Source: Neorhizobium sp. NCHU2750 (GTDB lineage Bacteria > Pseudomonadota > Alphaproteobacteria > Rhizobiales > Rhizobiaceae). From it: 64,000 bases of DNA. Positions 18,070-27,592 of this stretch are shown piece by piece. The notes beneath the pieces were generated by a model that worked only from the letters and a program-made list of their open reading frames with translations, did no database searches and was not told where the DNA came from. A program made the translations under genes and the position numbers. Where the stretch lies: contig NZ_CP030829.1 in assembly GCF_003597675.1 (NCBI RefSeq), forward strand, positions 384,011 through 448,010, given 5' to 3'. The first letter of the stretch is position 1; every line of letters starts with the position of its first letter.

Positions 18070-19038
18070 TCAACTGAGCCGCACGCGTGGATCGACGACG
18101 GCGTAGATGATATCCGTCAGCGTCGTCATGCAGATCAGCGCCAGGGCAATGACGATGCTGATGCCCATGATCAGCGGATAGTCGAGCTGCTGGATCGCGG
18201 TGACGTAAAGGGAGCCGAGGCCGGGCCAGGTGAATACGGTTTCGGTCACCGGAGAGGTGCCGAGCATCAGGCCGAGCAACAGACCCACATAGGTGATGAC
18301 CGGCAAAAGGACCATGCGCAGCGCATGCTTGCGGATGATGGCGCCTTCGCTGAGACCCGACGCGCGGGCCGTCTTGATGAAATCCTGGCGCAGTGTTTCT
18401 ATCATATTGGTGCGCACGAGAAGCGTCAGTGTGGCAATGTTGAAGAAGGTCAGCATCATCACCGGCATCACCATGTGCCAGAGCCCGTCGAGAAAGGCGC
18501 TTCCCATCAGCATCCGCCGCGTCGAGATCACGCCATAGCTCGGGAACCATCCGAGCAGGAAGGAGAACAGGTAGATGAGGATGACGCCCATGAAGAAGGC
18601 CGGCATGGACTGGCCGAGCAGCACGACGCTCATGATGGTGAAATCGCGCTTGCTGTGCTGGCGCCGTGCAGCATATGTGCCGGCAAGCAGGGCCAAAATG
18701 ACCGAAATGATGATCGCCGGGAGCTGGATCTTTGCCGATTGCAGGCCCCAGGAGCCGATCATCTGTCCGACCGGCAGGTTGTAGACGATGCTGGTGCCGA
18801 AATCGAGGTGCAGGATGCTGCCGATCCAGATGAAGTAGCGTTGCAGCAGAGGCTTATCGAGGCCGTATTGAGCGGAGATCATGTCGATCGTGCTCTGGGA
18901 TATTCCAGGCGTTTCCGCCAACATCAGTTGAACCGGATTGCCGAGCATATTGATCAGGAAGAAGATCATGGCCGATGTGCACAGCATCATGATGGCCGCG
19001 TAGATGAGGCGTCGGATTATGTAGCGGGCGGTATCCAT
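18070..19038 (-). CDS. peptide-type ABC transporter permease (DppB-like)
   Basis: The 322-residue membrane protein starts with YIIRRLIYAAIMMLCTSAMIFF and has the DppB layout, with the EAA loop near FIKTARASGLSEGAIIRKHALR and the VTETVFTWPGLGSL motif. It follows the double-ATPase gene by 59 bp and precedes the second permease by 10 bp. It is the inner-membrane half-pore of the importer whose binding protein is Tat-exported. Confidence 0.94.
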   Translation of the reverse strand: MDTARYIIRRLIYAAIMMLCTSAMIFFLINMLGNPVQLMLAETPGISQSTIDMISAQYGLDKPLLQRYFIWIGSILHLDFGTSIVYNLPVGQMIGSWGLQSAKIQLPAIIISVILALLAGTYAARRQHSKRDFTIMSVVLLGQSMPAFFMGVILIYLFSFLLGWFPSYGVISTRRMLMGSAFLDGLWHMVMPVMMLTFFNIATLTLLVRTNMIETLRQDFIKTARASGLSEGAIIRKHALRMVLLPVITYVGLLLGLMLGTSPVTETVFTWPGLGSLYVTAIQQLDYPLIMGISIVIALALICMTTLTDIIYAVVDPRVRLS

Positions 19039-19097
19039 CGATATGCGTTCCTGTTAGCGGTAGGGGTGGTCGCTGAACGTGGTGGCGCTTGCCGGTG

Positions 19098-20780
19098 CTA
19101 GCTTTCGGTGAGAGTGAGCCTTTCCTCGTTTTTCCGCCCTGGTATGGCGGCGACGAGATTGCGGGTGTAGTCGTTCTTCGGAGAGCGGAAGATCTGCGCC
19201 GGCAGGCCGTATTCGACGATCTGGCCCTTATGCATGACGGCGATCTCGTCGCAGATCTGGCTTGCCACCCGAAGATCGTGGGTGATGAAGATAATGGCGA
19301 CCTTGGTCGCCTGCTGGACATCGGAAAACAGTTTCAGGATCTGCGCCTGTATGGACACGTCCAGGGCCGAAATCGCCTCGTCCGCAACGATCACTTCCGG
19401 ATTGAACATCAGCGCCCGCGCAATGCCGATCCGCTGGCGCTGGCCACCCGAAAACTCGTGCGGGAAACGGTTCATGGCCGAGGCGGGCAGGCCGACGATA
19501 TCGAGATAGCGCAGAGCCGCCGCGCGGGCGACACCGGCTGTTTCGCCATGGGTAATTGGACCGACGGTCAGAATATGATCGATGCGGTGACGTGGATTCA
19601 GCGATCCGAAAGGGTCCTGAAAGACCATCTGGATATTGCTGCGCTGTTTGCGAAAGACCTCTTCCGGCAGCGGGGCAATATTGCTCCCATTCAGAACGAT
19701 CTCGCCGGCATCGCTGTCGATCAGTTTCAGGAGCAGTTTTCCGAGCGATGATTTTCCCGAGCCGCTTTCCCCGACGATACCGAGCGTGCGCCCCTTGCGG
19801 ATCTCGAAGCTGACGCCATCGACCGCGGTCACGTGCCGCTTCCTCGACAGGAAGCTCCCACCCGTCTGATAGGTTTTTCGAAGATCGCGAACGGAGAGTA
19901 CGACCGGCGCTTCGGGCTGAATGGCCCGCACCTCGTCGGACAGATGCGGCACTGCTGCGACCAGCTGGCGGGAATAGGGATGTTGCGGCGTTTCAAGCAC
20001 CTGCCGTGCCGTACCTATTTCGACGCACCGCCCCTTCTGCATCACCATCACACGGTCGGCGATTTCACCGACGACCCCAAAATCGTGGGTGATGAAGATC
20101 ACGCTCATCTTCTTGCGGCGCTGGATATCCTTGATCAGCCGCAGGATCTGCGCCTGGGTCGTGACGTCGAGCGCAGTGGTCGGCTCGTCGGCGATCAGGA
20201 TTTCCGGCTCCAGCGCCAGCGCCATGGCGATCATCACGCGCTGCCGCTGGCCACCGGAAAGCCGGAACGGGTATTGATCCAACATCATCTCCGGATCGGG
20301 AAGACCGACTTCCCGCATCAGCGCAAGAGCGGACTGCCGGCGAGTGGCCGGGGTCCCGACATTATGGGCCGCCATGACGCCGGCAATCTGATTGCCGACG
20401 GTCATCAGCGGATTGAGGGCAGACAGCGGATCCTGGAAGATCATCGAAATCGATCGACCACGCAGCGTGCGAAGTTCGTCTTCGCCAAGCGTCAGGATGT
20501 TCTTGCCATGAAACAGGATCTGTCCCTGTTCCGTCTTCAGGTTTGGCGGCAGAAGACCGAGGATCGTATTGGCCAAGGCCGACTTGCCGGAACCGGATTC
20601 TCCGATGATGCAGAGGATTTCGCCTTGTTGCAGATCGAAACTGACGTCCTCGACGGCATAGTGGCGGTCCATGCCGGCGGGGAGCGCGACCGACAGGTTG
20701 TCTATCCTGAAAGAGCCGAGTGCAGCAGAGGCCGCGTCGGCAATCTCCGTCCTGTCCGATATTGCGGTCGATAGAAGCAA
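19098..20780 (-). CDS. double-ATPase peptide-type ABC transporter protein (DppD-DppF/YejF-like)
   Basis: The 560-residue protein contains two complete ATP-binding cassettes. The first (about residues 25-265) has [37 protein letters not shown] and [12 protein letters not shown]. The second (about 290-545) has [39 protein letters not shown] and [12 protein letters not shown]. Two features deviate slightly: Ser-Ala after the first Walker lysine, and DEAISALD in place of the usual DEP in the second Walker B. The start is a TTG at 20780 with AAAGGTGA four bases upstream. It is the first gene of the operon. Confidence 0.92.
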   Translation of the reverse strand: MLLSTAISDRTEIADAASAALGSFRIDNLSVALPAGMDRHYAVEDVSFDLQQGEILCIIGESGSGKSALANTILGLLPPNLKTEQGQILFHGKNILTLGEDELRTLRGRSISMIFQDPLSALNPLMTVGNQIAGVMAAHNVGTPATRRQSALALMREVGLPDPEMMLDQYPFRLSGGQRQRVMIAMALALEPEILIADEPTTALDVTTQAQILRLIKDIQRRKKMSVIFITHDFGVVGEIADRVMVMQKGRCVEIGTARQVLETPQHPYSRQLVAAVPHLSDEVRAIQPEAPVVLSVRDLRKTYQTGGSFLSRKRHVTAVDGVSFEIRKGRTLGIVGESGSGKSSLGKLLLKLIDSDAGEIVLNGSNIAPLPEEVFRKQRSNIQMVFQDPFGSLNPRHRIDHILTVGPITHGETAGVARAAALRYLDIVGLPASAMNRFPHEFSGGQRQRIGIARALMFNPEVIVADEAISALDVSIQAQILKLFSDVQQATKVAIIFITHDLRVASQICDEIAVMHKGQIVEYGLPAQIFRSPKNDYTRNLVAAIPGRKNEERLTLTES

Positions 20781-21327
20781 AGCGTCACCTTTTCAGGGAC
20801 CGGCACGCAACAAGTGGCTGTCAAAGCCGCTTACGGCCGGTCGTTGTGGAAAACGGGGGCGTCGGTTGTTCTGTGAACTCGATGTCTGACCGGAGGCCGG
20901 AAATTGCCCACGACAGTCCATGCAATGCAATGCTACGCAAATGCCGAAGCTGCGCTCCGGCTCAGTACTCGGATTGAAAATGTGTCTGCAGCGACAATGG
21001 CTTGTTGCGCTGCGAAAAAATGTATAGGCGGTCCCGCATAAAGGGAAATTTGATATACCGTTGAGCCTATAAATTTTTCAAATGCCGGCTATCCTTCCGT
21101 GAAGGTAAAACCGGAACGCCGCTGGTGTCGATATGTCGGAGATGATATGCGGGATGGCGACCGCGGTCCGTCCGACCCCGCCCGAAAAGGGCGTGCGAGG
21201 TGCGGACTGAGAGAAATCCTACAGGATTCCGTTGCCGCCCCCTTGATCAAGATCAACGGGATTGCTCTCTCCGGTGGCTCGCGGGCCAAGAGCAGATCAA
21301 TTGCCTATTCGGGGCACCCGGCGGTCC
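20781..21327. other. 547-bp intergenic region upstream of the second ABC operon
   Basis: No convincing gene is present. The right part is A/T-rich around 21010-21080 and contains TATAGGC (21023-21029) and GCCTATA (21065-21071), an inverted repeat 35 bp apart. It presumably holds the promoter of the 20.8-13.7 kb operon; I cannot assign a -35/-10 pair with confidence. Confidence 0.4.
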
Positions 21328-22284
21328 TCAACCTGAGAACCGCTCCCGCCATTCCTTCGGTCCGACGCCGAGCCTGCGCAGGAATACGCGCCGCATGGTC
21401 TCGGCGGAACCGAACCCGCATTTGCGCGCAGTAGCAGAAACCGATGCGCCGGCTTCGAGCAATCCCTGAGCCCTTTCCAGCCGGATCGTCTCGACCACCT
21501 CAACCGGCGTGCAGCCTGTCCGCTTCCGATAATGGCGGGCAAAGGAGCGCCGGCTCATGCCCGCCTTGTCTGCAAGCGTGTCGAGCGTCAGCGGACGTGC
21601 CAGATTTGCCGACATCCAGGCGTGAAGATCCGAAAACCTCTCATCACTTGCTTGAAGCTTCAGCGGCGCGCTGAACTGCGACTGACCGCCCGGTCGCTTG
21701 AGAAACACCACCAGTTCACGCGCGACGGCAAGGGCGAGTGGTCGTCCGTGATCTTCCTCCACCATCGCCAGGGCGAGATCGATCCCTGCCGTGACACCGG
21801 CTGACGTCCAGATCGATCCGTCACGCAGGAAGATCGGGTCGCGCTCAAGGCTTACCTGCGGAAATCGCGAGGCGAATTCGTCGCAGCGGTGCCAGTGCGT
21901 GACGGCACGGCGGCCATCCAGCAATCCGGCTTCAGCCAGCAAGAATGCCCCGCTGCAAACCGCAGCCATCCTTCGGACACGGCTCGCCCGGCTACGAACC
22001 CATTCGATCAGCTCCGGACGCCGGCAAGCAGCATTCACGCCACTGCCGCCGACCACGATGGCGGTATCTAGCGTCGGCATGCTCCCTGCGAAAGGCTGGC
22101 ACTTCAGCGTGATGCCCGAATTGCAGGTGACCTCGGCCTCGTCCGCGACAAGGGCGATCTCGTAGAGCGGCACCTTGGCAATTGCGTGCGACAGTTCATT
22201 GGCGGACGCAAAAACCTGCGCAGGGCCGGTTACGTCGAGGAGTTGGGCGTTGGGGAAAACCAGAATTTCAATCCGGCGTGTCAT
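21328..22284 (-). CDS. GlxA-family regulator (DJ-1/PfpI domain plus AraC HTH)
   Basis: The 318-residue protein combines an N-terminal DJ-1/PfpI-like domain (about residues 1-180), including LLDVTGPAQVF and AAVCSGAFLLAEAGLL with the nucleophile-elbow Cys, and a C-terminal AraC-type double HTH (about 215-315, with LADKAGMSRRSFARHYRKRTG and CGFGSAETMRRVFLRRLG). I chose ATG 22284, where the first beta-strand of the DJ-1 fold begins; a longer frame adds a non-homologous tail. It is divergent from a DJ-1-only enzyme at 22368, with a 32-bp palindrome between, so it probably controls that gene and itself. Confidence 0.9.
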   Translation of the reverse strand: MTRRIEILVFPNAQLLDVTGPAQVFASANELSHAIAKVPLYEIALVADEAEVTCNSGITLKCQPFAGSMPTLDTAIVVGGSGVNAACRRPELIEWVRSRASRVRRMAAVCSGAFLLAEAGLLDGRRAVTHWHRCDEFASRFPQVSLERDPIFLRDGSIWTSAGVTAGIDLALAMVEEDHGRPLALAVARELVVFLKRPGGQSQFSAPLKLQASDERFSDLHAWMSANLARPLTLDTLADKAGMSRRSFARHYRKRTGCTPVEVVETIRLERAQGLLEAGASVSATARKCGFGSAETMRRVFLRRLGVGPKEWRERFSG

Positions 22285-22303
22285 GGCGATTGGCACAAAA
22301 CGA

Positions 22304-22335
22304 GGGAATATTGGCATTCGTGCCAAACTATTCCC
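22304..22335. promoter_or_regulatory. long palindromic operator between glxA-type and DJ-1 genes
   Basis: GGGAATATTGGCA (22304-22316) and TGCCAAACTATTCCC (22321-22335) form a near-perfect inverted repeat: GGGAATA plus TTGGCA on each arm, with two extra bases on the right. It sits in the 83-bp gap between the divergent starts, ending 32 bp before the start of the DJ-1 gene. Its size and place suit binding by the GlxA-type regulator. Confidence 0.65.
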
Positions 22336-22367
22336 TGTCATGGTCGTGTGGTCAAGACAGGAGAAAG

Positions 22368-23054
22368 ATGATGTCCCTTCGCTTTGGTATTCTGTGCTTT
22401 CCGGGCGTGCAGCAACTCGACCTTACCGGTCCATATGAGGCTTTCGCATCCGCTTCCGATACACAGGTCGATCTCGTTTGGAAGACCACCGAGCCGGTCC
22501 GCTCTTCGACTGGGCTATGGCTGACACCTGATGTAAGTTTCGCCGAGGCGCCTGATTTCGACGTCATCTGCGTTCCGGGCGGCGGCGGAGTGAACCCTCT
22601 GCTGACGGACGCGGAAACCCTGGATTTCGTGCGGTCCCAGGCGGAGACCGCCCGCTTTGTCACCTCGGTATGCACGGGCTCGCTGGTTCTCGGGCAAGCG
22701 GGCCTGCTCGCAGGAAAGCGCGCTGCTACGCACTGGAATGCGATGGACCTGCTGGCGGCCTTTGGCGCCATCCCGACAGAGGAGCGGGTCGTTCGCGATG
22801 GCAAGCTGATAACTGCCGGCGGTGTTACATCCGGGATCGATTTCGGCCTTTCGGTCATTGCGGAATTGATGGGGAAGGATGAAGCCGAAACCATCCAACT
22901 GTCGCTTGAGTATGCGCCGGCGCCGCCTTTCGATGCGGGACTGCCGTGCCGTGCCCGCCCGGAGATTGTCGCGATTGCACGCCAGCGCATGGCGCAGTCG
23001 CGAAAGGAGCGTGAAATACTTCTTTCACCTGCTCGGCGGACGCCCGATCATTGA
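22368..23054 (+). CDS. DJ-1/PfpI-family enzyme, isonitrile hydratase-like
   Basis: The 228-residue protein is a single DJ-1/PfpI domain with LDLTGPYEAF at the N-terminus (Asp and Glu positions used by isonitrile hydratase), the VICVPGGGGVNPLL strand and the nucleophile elbow SVCTGSLVLGQAGLL carrying the catalytic Cys, then KRAATHWNAMDLL. Isonitrile hydratase (InhA) of Pseudomonas has the same length and turns isonitriles into N-formamides. AGGAG lies before the double ATG at 22368, so the upstream extension in the same frame is not used. Divergence from a GlxA-type regulator is the usual arrangement. The physiological substrate is not proven; other DJ-1 enzymes act on glyoxals. Confidence 0.85.
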   Translation: MMSLRFGILCFPGVQQLDLTGPYEAFASASDTQVDLVWKTTEPVRSSTGLWLTPDVSFAEAPDFDVICVPGGGGVNPLLTDAETLDFVRSQAETARFVTSVCTGSLVLGQAGLLAGKRAATHWNAMDLLAAFGAIPTEERVVRDGKLITAGGVTSGIDFGLSVIAELMGKDEAETIQLSLEYAPAPPFDAGLPCRARPEIVAIARQRMAQSRKEREILLSPARRTPDH

Positions 23055-23293
23055 GCAGAACCGGCCCTTAATTCCTCATATGGTCTGAAACTTCGTGCCT
23101 TTGGCATTCCCTCCGCCAGCAGCCTGAGAGACGATGTTTTGCCTGTCGATCCGTGGTGAACGGCGGGTCGAGGTCGGCGGGTGTTCAACCGGTCTGCCAC
23201 GATATCCGGGGAACGGCCGGCATCGGCCAGCCCGGTCACCGAAAGGTGTTGTGACGGACGGAGCGAGTTGCCATCATGCCCAAGCTTTCGCCA

Positions 23294-23310
23294 TAATGTC
23301 CCACATTGTA
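23294..23310. promoter_or_regulatory. possible metal-regulator box upstream of DUF1007/NicO operon
   Basis: TAATGTCCCACATTGTA contains the inverted repeat AATGT...ACATT with a 3-nt centre, 36 bp before the DUF1007 start. It shares AATGT/ACATT half-sites with the Zur-like boxes upstream of the zinc importer (31842-31886), although the spacing differs. It is a weak assignment. Confidence 0.35.
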
Positions 23311-23345
23311 GCCTGGCGGGAATCGGAAAGCGGGGACTGGTGCGG

Positions 23346-24008
23346 ATGAAGCTTGTGAATGTGGCGATGACGCTGGGTTGCGCCACGGCTGGCATCGCGT
23401 TCATGTCCACGCCGGCCTTGGCTCATCCGCACGTCTTCGCCGACGGAAAGGCCTATCTTGAGACCGATCCCATCCGCGAACTTCTGGCCGTCAGGAACAC
23501 CTGGACGTTCGATGCGCCTTTCTCAGCCTTTGCGGTCACCGGTCTCGACAAGAACCATGACCACAAGCTGGAGCCGGACGAGTTGAAGCCCTTGGCGGCG
23601 ACATCGATGAAAGCGCTTGAGGAATATCATTTCTTCAGCTGGGTCACGAGCAAGGGCAAGCAGGTGGATCTGGCCCCCCCGCGGGACGCATCCTATCGGT
23701 TCGAGCATGGCCGGCTGACTCTGACATTCACCATGCCGCTGAAGCAGCCCGTTCCCTTGGATGGAGATCTCAAGGTCGAGGTCTTCGATCCCGAATATTT
23801 CGTCGCTTATACGTTTCCCGATCACGATGCCGTTGCGATCGATGGCAAGGCGCCGGGATGCGAGGCCCATTACGTTCCGCCCAAGCCGCTCGATTCAAAA
23901 ATGATGGCGGCCCTTGCCGCCATACCGGTGGATCAACATGACCTGCCGCCGGCTCTCGCGGATGCCGCCGTCGGGCTTGCAAATATCTTCACGGTGACCT
24001 GCCAATGA
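23346..24008 (+). CDS. DUF1007 family periplasmic protein
   Basis: The 220-residue protein has a Sec signal peptide ending ALA|HPHVF. The mature N-terminus begins with His-Pro-His, the hallmark of DUF1007, and an EF-hand-like segment LDKNHDHKLEPDEL lies near residue 66. DUF1007 proteins are usually encoded with NicO/RcnA-type metal transporters and are thought to assist metal handling in the periplasm; the biochemical role is not established. The next gene is such a transporter and overlaps it by four bases (ATGA), so the two are translationally coupled. A second DUF1007 gene lies 4 kb away on the other strand. Confidence 0.9.
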   Translation: MKLVNVAMTLGCATAGIAFMSTPALAHPHVFADGKAYLETDPIRELLAVRNTWTFDAPFSAFAVTGLDKNHDHKLEPDELKPLAATSMKALEEYHFFSWVTSKGKQVDLAPPRDASYRFEHGRLTLTFTMPLKQPVPLDGDLKVEVFDPEYFVAYTFPDHDAVAIDGKAPGCEAHYVPPKPLDSKMMAALAAIPVDQHDLPPALADAAVGLANIFTVTCQ

Positions 24009-25075
24009 GAGTGCTTCCAGCAGCATTGCAGGATGCGAGACTGAAGCTTGCGACAGGCCTCGCCTGTCTGCTGCCGGGCTCTGCCTTCGCCGCCGGCAGC
24101 CCGTTCGGTGTGGCGACGCCCGATGCGCCGGGGATGGGCGCCGTTTCGGGGCCTGCAGCACCTATACTTCTTCTGGCGATCCAGTGGCAGACCTACTTCT
24201 ACAAACAGCTCACCGCTGCTCTTGATCAGTTTGCCCTCGGAGGCAACGCGGCCTTCTGGCTAGTATTCCTGAGTTTTGTCTATGGTATCCTGCACGCGGT
24301 CGGCCCCGGCCACGGCAAGGCGGTGATGTCGAGCTACGTCATGGCGACCGGCGAAACACTCAAAAGTGTTGTCACGCTGTCGGTGCTGGCAAGCTTCCTG
24401 CAGGCGATCTCGGCAATCGTGATCATCGTCGTGGCCGTCACCATCCTCGATGCGACCGCAACCGAGATCACCCGGATGACGGATCAGATCGAGATCGTCA
24501 GCTACGGCCTGATCACGCTGGTCGGCCTTGCAATGGTCGCCGCGAGATCGAGGCAATTCTTCTCTCGCGGCCCGAAGGGCATCGCCGGGCCGACCGGCGC
24601 TACATCCGCCTATGCTTGCGAAGGCTTCGTCAACGGCGAGCCTGTGGGCCGGCGCTGGAGTACAATGTGGCATCTGCTGCGCCATGCAGAAGACTGCCGA
24701 TGCGTCGAACATATCGGGCTCGCCTATGCCACCCGGCCGCGGGCGACAATCCGGGAACGGCTTGCGACAGTTGCTTCCGTCGGCGTGAGGCCATGCGCCG
24801 GCGCGCTGATCGTTCTCGTCTTCGCCCTTTCCCAGGGCCTCGCCCTCCCCGGCATCCTGTCGGTATTCGCCATGGCGGCCGGTACTGCCCTGACAGTCAG
24901 CCTGGTCGCCGTCGCGGCGGTCTTTGCGCGTGCCATGGTGCTGAGGCTTGCAGCGCCGGCCCAAGGAACCACACGACGGGTTTCAGCAGGCCTGCAACTT
25001 TTGGCCGCGGCTGCCGTATTGTTGTTCGGGCTGACGATGGAAATCGGCGCCATGGCGTCTGCCGGCATGGTTTGA
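24005..25075 (+). CDS. NicO/RcnA-family metal transporter
   Basis: The 356-residue integral membrane protein has the NicO signature HAVGPGHGKAVMSSYVMATGE near residues 97-117 and a second motif GVRPCAGALIVLVFALSQG near residue 260. It has about six to seven helices and a hydrophilic loop (about 180-250) containing CEGF and a DCRCVEH segment. The family moves nickel or cobalt, usually outward. Coupling to DUF1007 and the closeness of a zinc-type ABC importer suggest that this version may handle zinc or act under zinc control. That is inference. Confidence 0.87.
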   Translation: MRVLPAALQDARLKLATGLACLLPGSAFAAGSPFGVATPDAPGMGAVSGPAAPILLLAIQWQTYFYKQLTAALDQFALGGNAAFWLVFLSFVYGILHAVGPGHGKAVMSSYVMATGETLKSVVTLSVLASFLQAISAIVIIVVAVTILDATATEITRMTDQIEIVSYGLITLVGLAMVAARSRQFFSRGPKGIAGPTGATSAYACEGFVNGEPVGRRWSTMWHLLRHAEDCRCVEHIGLAYATRPRATIRERLATVASVGVRPCAGALIVLVFALSQGLALPGILSVFAMAAGTALTVSLVAVAAVFARAMVLRLAAPAQGTTRRVSAGLQLLAAAAVLLFGLTMEIGAMASAGMV

Positions 25076-25196
25076 AATTATTGTGACCTCCCGTCTTGTG
25101 CGGGCAGCGGGCGCGGGAATTTACTTGACGGCGCAGGATGATAGAAAGGCGCCGGCCTTGAAAGATGAATGTGGACCTTACGGAGCGTCGCATGGC

Positions 25197-25976
25197 ATGA
25201 CGATCACAAGACGGACCTTTGTGACTGGTACGACCGCCGGTGTGCTGGCCCTCGCGGCATCGCAGGCTATGGCGGCGACGGGAACGAACCAACCGATGGT
25301 CGTTCTAGACCCCGGCCATGGCGGCCATGATCCTGGCGCGATCGGAGCGACGGGCCTTTACGAGAAGCATATCGCGCTGATGGTCGCGACGAGGCTCAAG
25401 CCGGTCTTGGAAACGAAGCTCGGCTGCTCCGTCGTCCTGACCAGGGGCGATGACGATTTCCTTCCGCTTGCCGAGCGCGTCCGGTTTGCAGAGCAGCACA
25501 ATGCCGCCCTCTTCCTGTCCGTGCACGCGGATGCGCTCACCGACCGCCGCGTGCGTGGCGCAAGCGTCTATACGGGCGCGGCATCGGCTTCGGACGCGCA
25601 GACGCAGAAACTGGCCGACCGCGAAAACAGCGTCGATCCGGCCGCCAATCTCGGATTGGACAATGTTTCGCCTGAAGTTGCTTCCATTCTGGAAAACCTG
25701 ATGGAGAGAGAGACCAAGGCCTTTTCGTCGCAAGTGCAGGGAGAACTGATCAAATCGCTCGGACATCACGTCAAGCTGCTGCACAATCCGCAACGCCATG
25801 CCGATTTTGCCGTCCTGCGTTCGACGGCAGTTCCAAGCGCCTTGATGGAAATGGCCTTCATGTCCAATCCCGCCGACGAAAGACTTCTGAATTCTACCCA
25901 TTACCAGGATGCGATCATCGGCTCTGTTACAGATGCTGTCGGACGGTTCATCGGCAGGCCGGTTGCTGTAAGATAG
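25197..25976 (+). CDS. N-acetylmuramoyl-L-alanine amidase (Amidase_3), Tat-exported
   Basis: The 259-residue protein is a zinc amidase of the AmiA/B/C catalytic type that cleaves the bond between MurNAc and the stem peptide. The N-terminus ITRRTFVTGTTAGVLALAA is a twin-arginine signal, which decides the ATG at 25197 over longer options. Zinc-site motifs are visible: DPGHGGHDPGAIG (His), LYEKHIAL (Glu), LSVHADA (His), and the catalytic Glu in LMEMAFMSNP. It lacks the AMIN targeting domain seen in AmiC. It lies 121 bp after the NicO gene and seven bases before an M48 protease gene, inside a putative metal-homeostasis block. Confidence 0.92.
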   Translation: MTITRRTFVTGTTAGVLALAASQAMAATGTNQPMVVLDPGHGGHDPGAIGATGLYEKHIALMVATRLKPVLETKLGCSVVLTRGDDDFLPLAERVRFAEQHNAALFLSVHADALTDRRVRGASVYTGAASASDAQTQKLADRENSVDPAANLGLDNVSPEVASILENLMERETKAFSSQVQGELIKSLGHHVKLLHNPQRHADFAVLRSTAVPSALMEMAFMSNPADERLLNSTHYQDAIIGSVTDAVGRFIGRPVAVR

Positions 25977-25983
25977 GGGCTGC

Positions 25984-27459
25984 GTGAACTACAATTTTCC
26001 CAAAGGCGCACCGCCATTCTGGCTTCTCATTCTGATGCTCTCAGGATGTACCATCCCCGGTGATGCCTACGAGCCTCAGATCGGGCCATCCCAGACGCCT
26101 GCCATCGTTTCCGAAGTGCAGAAAGGCAATACCGATGCGGAGCTCGCGGCGCGGCAACGCCCCGAAATTCTCGCGCGTTTCGGCGGCGAATATAAGGACG
26201 CCAAGACGGAACGGCTCGTCGCGCGGATCGAGGGCGCGTTGACTGCGGTTGACGAGAATCCCCAGCAGTCGTTCCGGGTCACCATTCTGGATTCGCCAAC
26301 GATCAATGCTTTCGCCTTTCCCGGTGGCTATCTCTACGTCACCCGAGGACTTCTGGCGCTCGCCTCCGATGCTTCGGAAGTTGCCGCGGTGCTCGGGCAT
26401 GAGATGGCCCATGTTACGGAAAATCACGGCTATCAACGGGCGCAGCAGGCTGAGACGGAGGAAATTGCCGATCAAGTCGTCGCCCATCTCTTCCCCAACG
26501 ACCGGGTCAACGAACTTGCCACGCGAGCAAAAGGCAAGATGCGCCTCGCTGCTTTTTCCAGACTACAGGAAGTCCAGGCGGATGAAATCGGCATTCGTAC
26601 CATCGGCGAGGCGGGATACGACCCTTATGCCGCAGCCGACTTCCTGACGACGATGCAGACCTATAACGACTTTCTGTCGGGCGGAACGTCCTCGTCAACT
26701 CAAGCCGTCGACTTCCTGGCGGACCATCCGAGCACGCCGCAACGAGTAGCTTTGGCGCGCGACAGGGCCAGCGCCTTCGGTCAGGAGGGAAAAGTCGGCG
26801 AACGCGGTCACGACTATTACCTCAATGGTATCGATGGAATGCTCTATGGGCCAAGCCCCGACGGCGGCCTTCTGCGCGACAATACCTTGCTGCTGCCACA
26901 GATCGGCATCCGCTTTGCATTTCCGGCAGGCTTTACCGCCGAGAACGACAATGGCGTGGTCCAGGCCGGCGGCCCGCAGGACAGTGCCATACGCTATGAC
27001 AGTATTTCAGACGATGGGATCGGCTCACTCAGCGATTACCTGTCGAGTGGCTGGGTTACCGGATTGGACAAGGAAAGCGTCCATCAGGTTTCCTTCCAGG
27101 GGCTCGAAGGAGCGGTAGCGTCTGCAGCAAGCGACCAGTGGTTCTTCGATGTTGTGGTCGTTCGCGCAAACAAGAAGATACTGCGGTTTATCGTTGCTGC
27201 CCAGAAGCGGGACGCACTTGCGTCGATCACCACTCCACTCTGCGATAGCATCCGCAAGATGACCGATGCCGAAATCAACGATGCGAAACCGACGCGGATA
27301 CGTGTCATTACGGCTGGTCCGAATGATAGCGTCGATACCCTTGCAAGCAGGATGGACGGTGTTGCGTCTCCAGTTGAGATGTTTCAGATCATCAACGGCC
27401 TGCCCGATGGCTATGCAGTTCATCCAGGCGAGTTGTTCAAGATCATATCCAGCCGGTGA
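25984..27459 (+). CDS. M48-family zinc metalloprotease lipoprotein with LysM-like C-terminus
   Basis: The 491-residue protein starts at a GTG seven bases after the amidase stop. Its signal ends in a lipobox (LMLSGC), predicting a lipid-anchored periplasmic protein. The zinc site HEMAH is at residues 139-143 and the third ligand is in EVQAD (196-200), as in BepA/LoiP-type M48 proteases that handle envelope proteins. The last 55 residues (IRVITAGPNDSVDTLASRM then HPGELFKIIS) resemble a LysM-like or peptidoglycan-binding end. With the amidase it forms a two-gene envelope-maintenance unit. Confidence 0.9.
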   Translation: MNYNFPKGAPPFWLLILMLSGCTIPGDAYEPQIGPSQTPAIVSEVQKGNTDAELAARQRPEILARFGGEYKDAKTERLVARIEGALTAVDENPQQSFRVTILDSPTINAFAFPGGYLYVTRGLLALASDASEVAAVLGHEMAHVTENHGYQRAQQAETEEIADQVVAHLFPNDRVNELATRAKGKMRLAAFSRLQEVQADEIGIRTIGEAGYDPYAAADFLTTMQTYNDFLSGGTSSSTQAVDFLADHPSTPQRVALARDRASAFGQEGKVGERGHDYYLNGIDGMLYGPSPDGGLLRDNTLLLPQIGIRFAFPAGFTAENDNGVVQAGGPQDSAIRYDSISDDGIGSLSDYLSSGWVTGLDKESVHQVSFQGLEGAVASAASDQWFFDVVVVRANKKILRFIVAAQKRDALASITTPLCDSIRKMTDAEINDAKPTRIRVITAGPNDSVDTLASRMDGVASPVEMFQIINGLPDGYAVHPGELFKIISSR

Positions 27460-27592
27460 TTTCCAGCGGTAACCGGTCCGCAAACGGAAGCTCAAAAACG
27501 TCTTATCGTGCATATGCAAGGGGCTCCACCGACCCGGCTCGAATGGCGAGGGGGAAATCGGACGGAGCGTACGGCAAGAAACGACAGCGTGG

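Noticed and set aside
23048..23410. 120-codon minus-strand frame between the DJ-1 and DUF1007 genes
   Set aside because: It overlaps the DUF1007 signal-peptide region antisense and has no recognisable feature.
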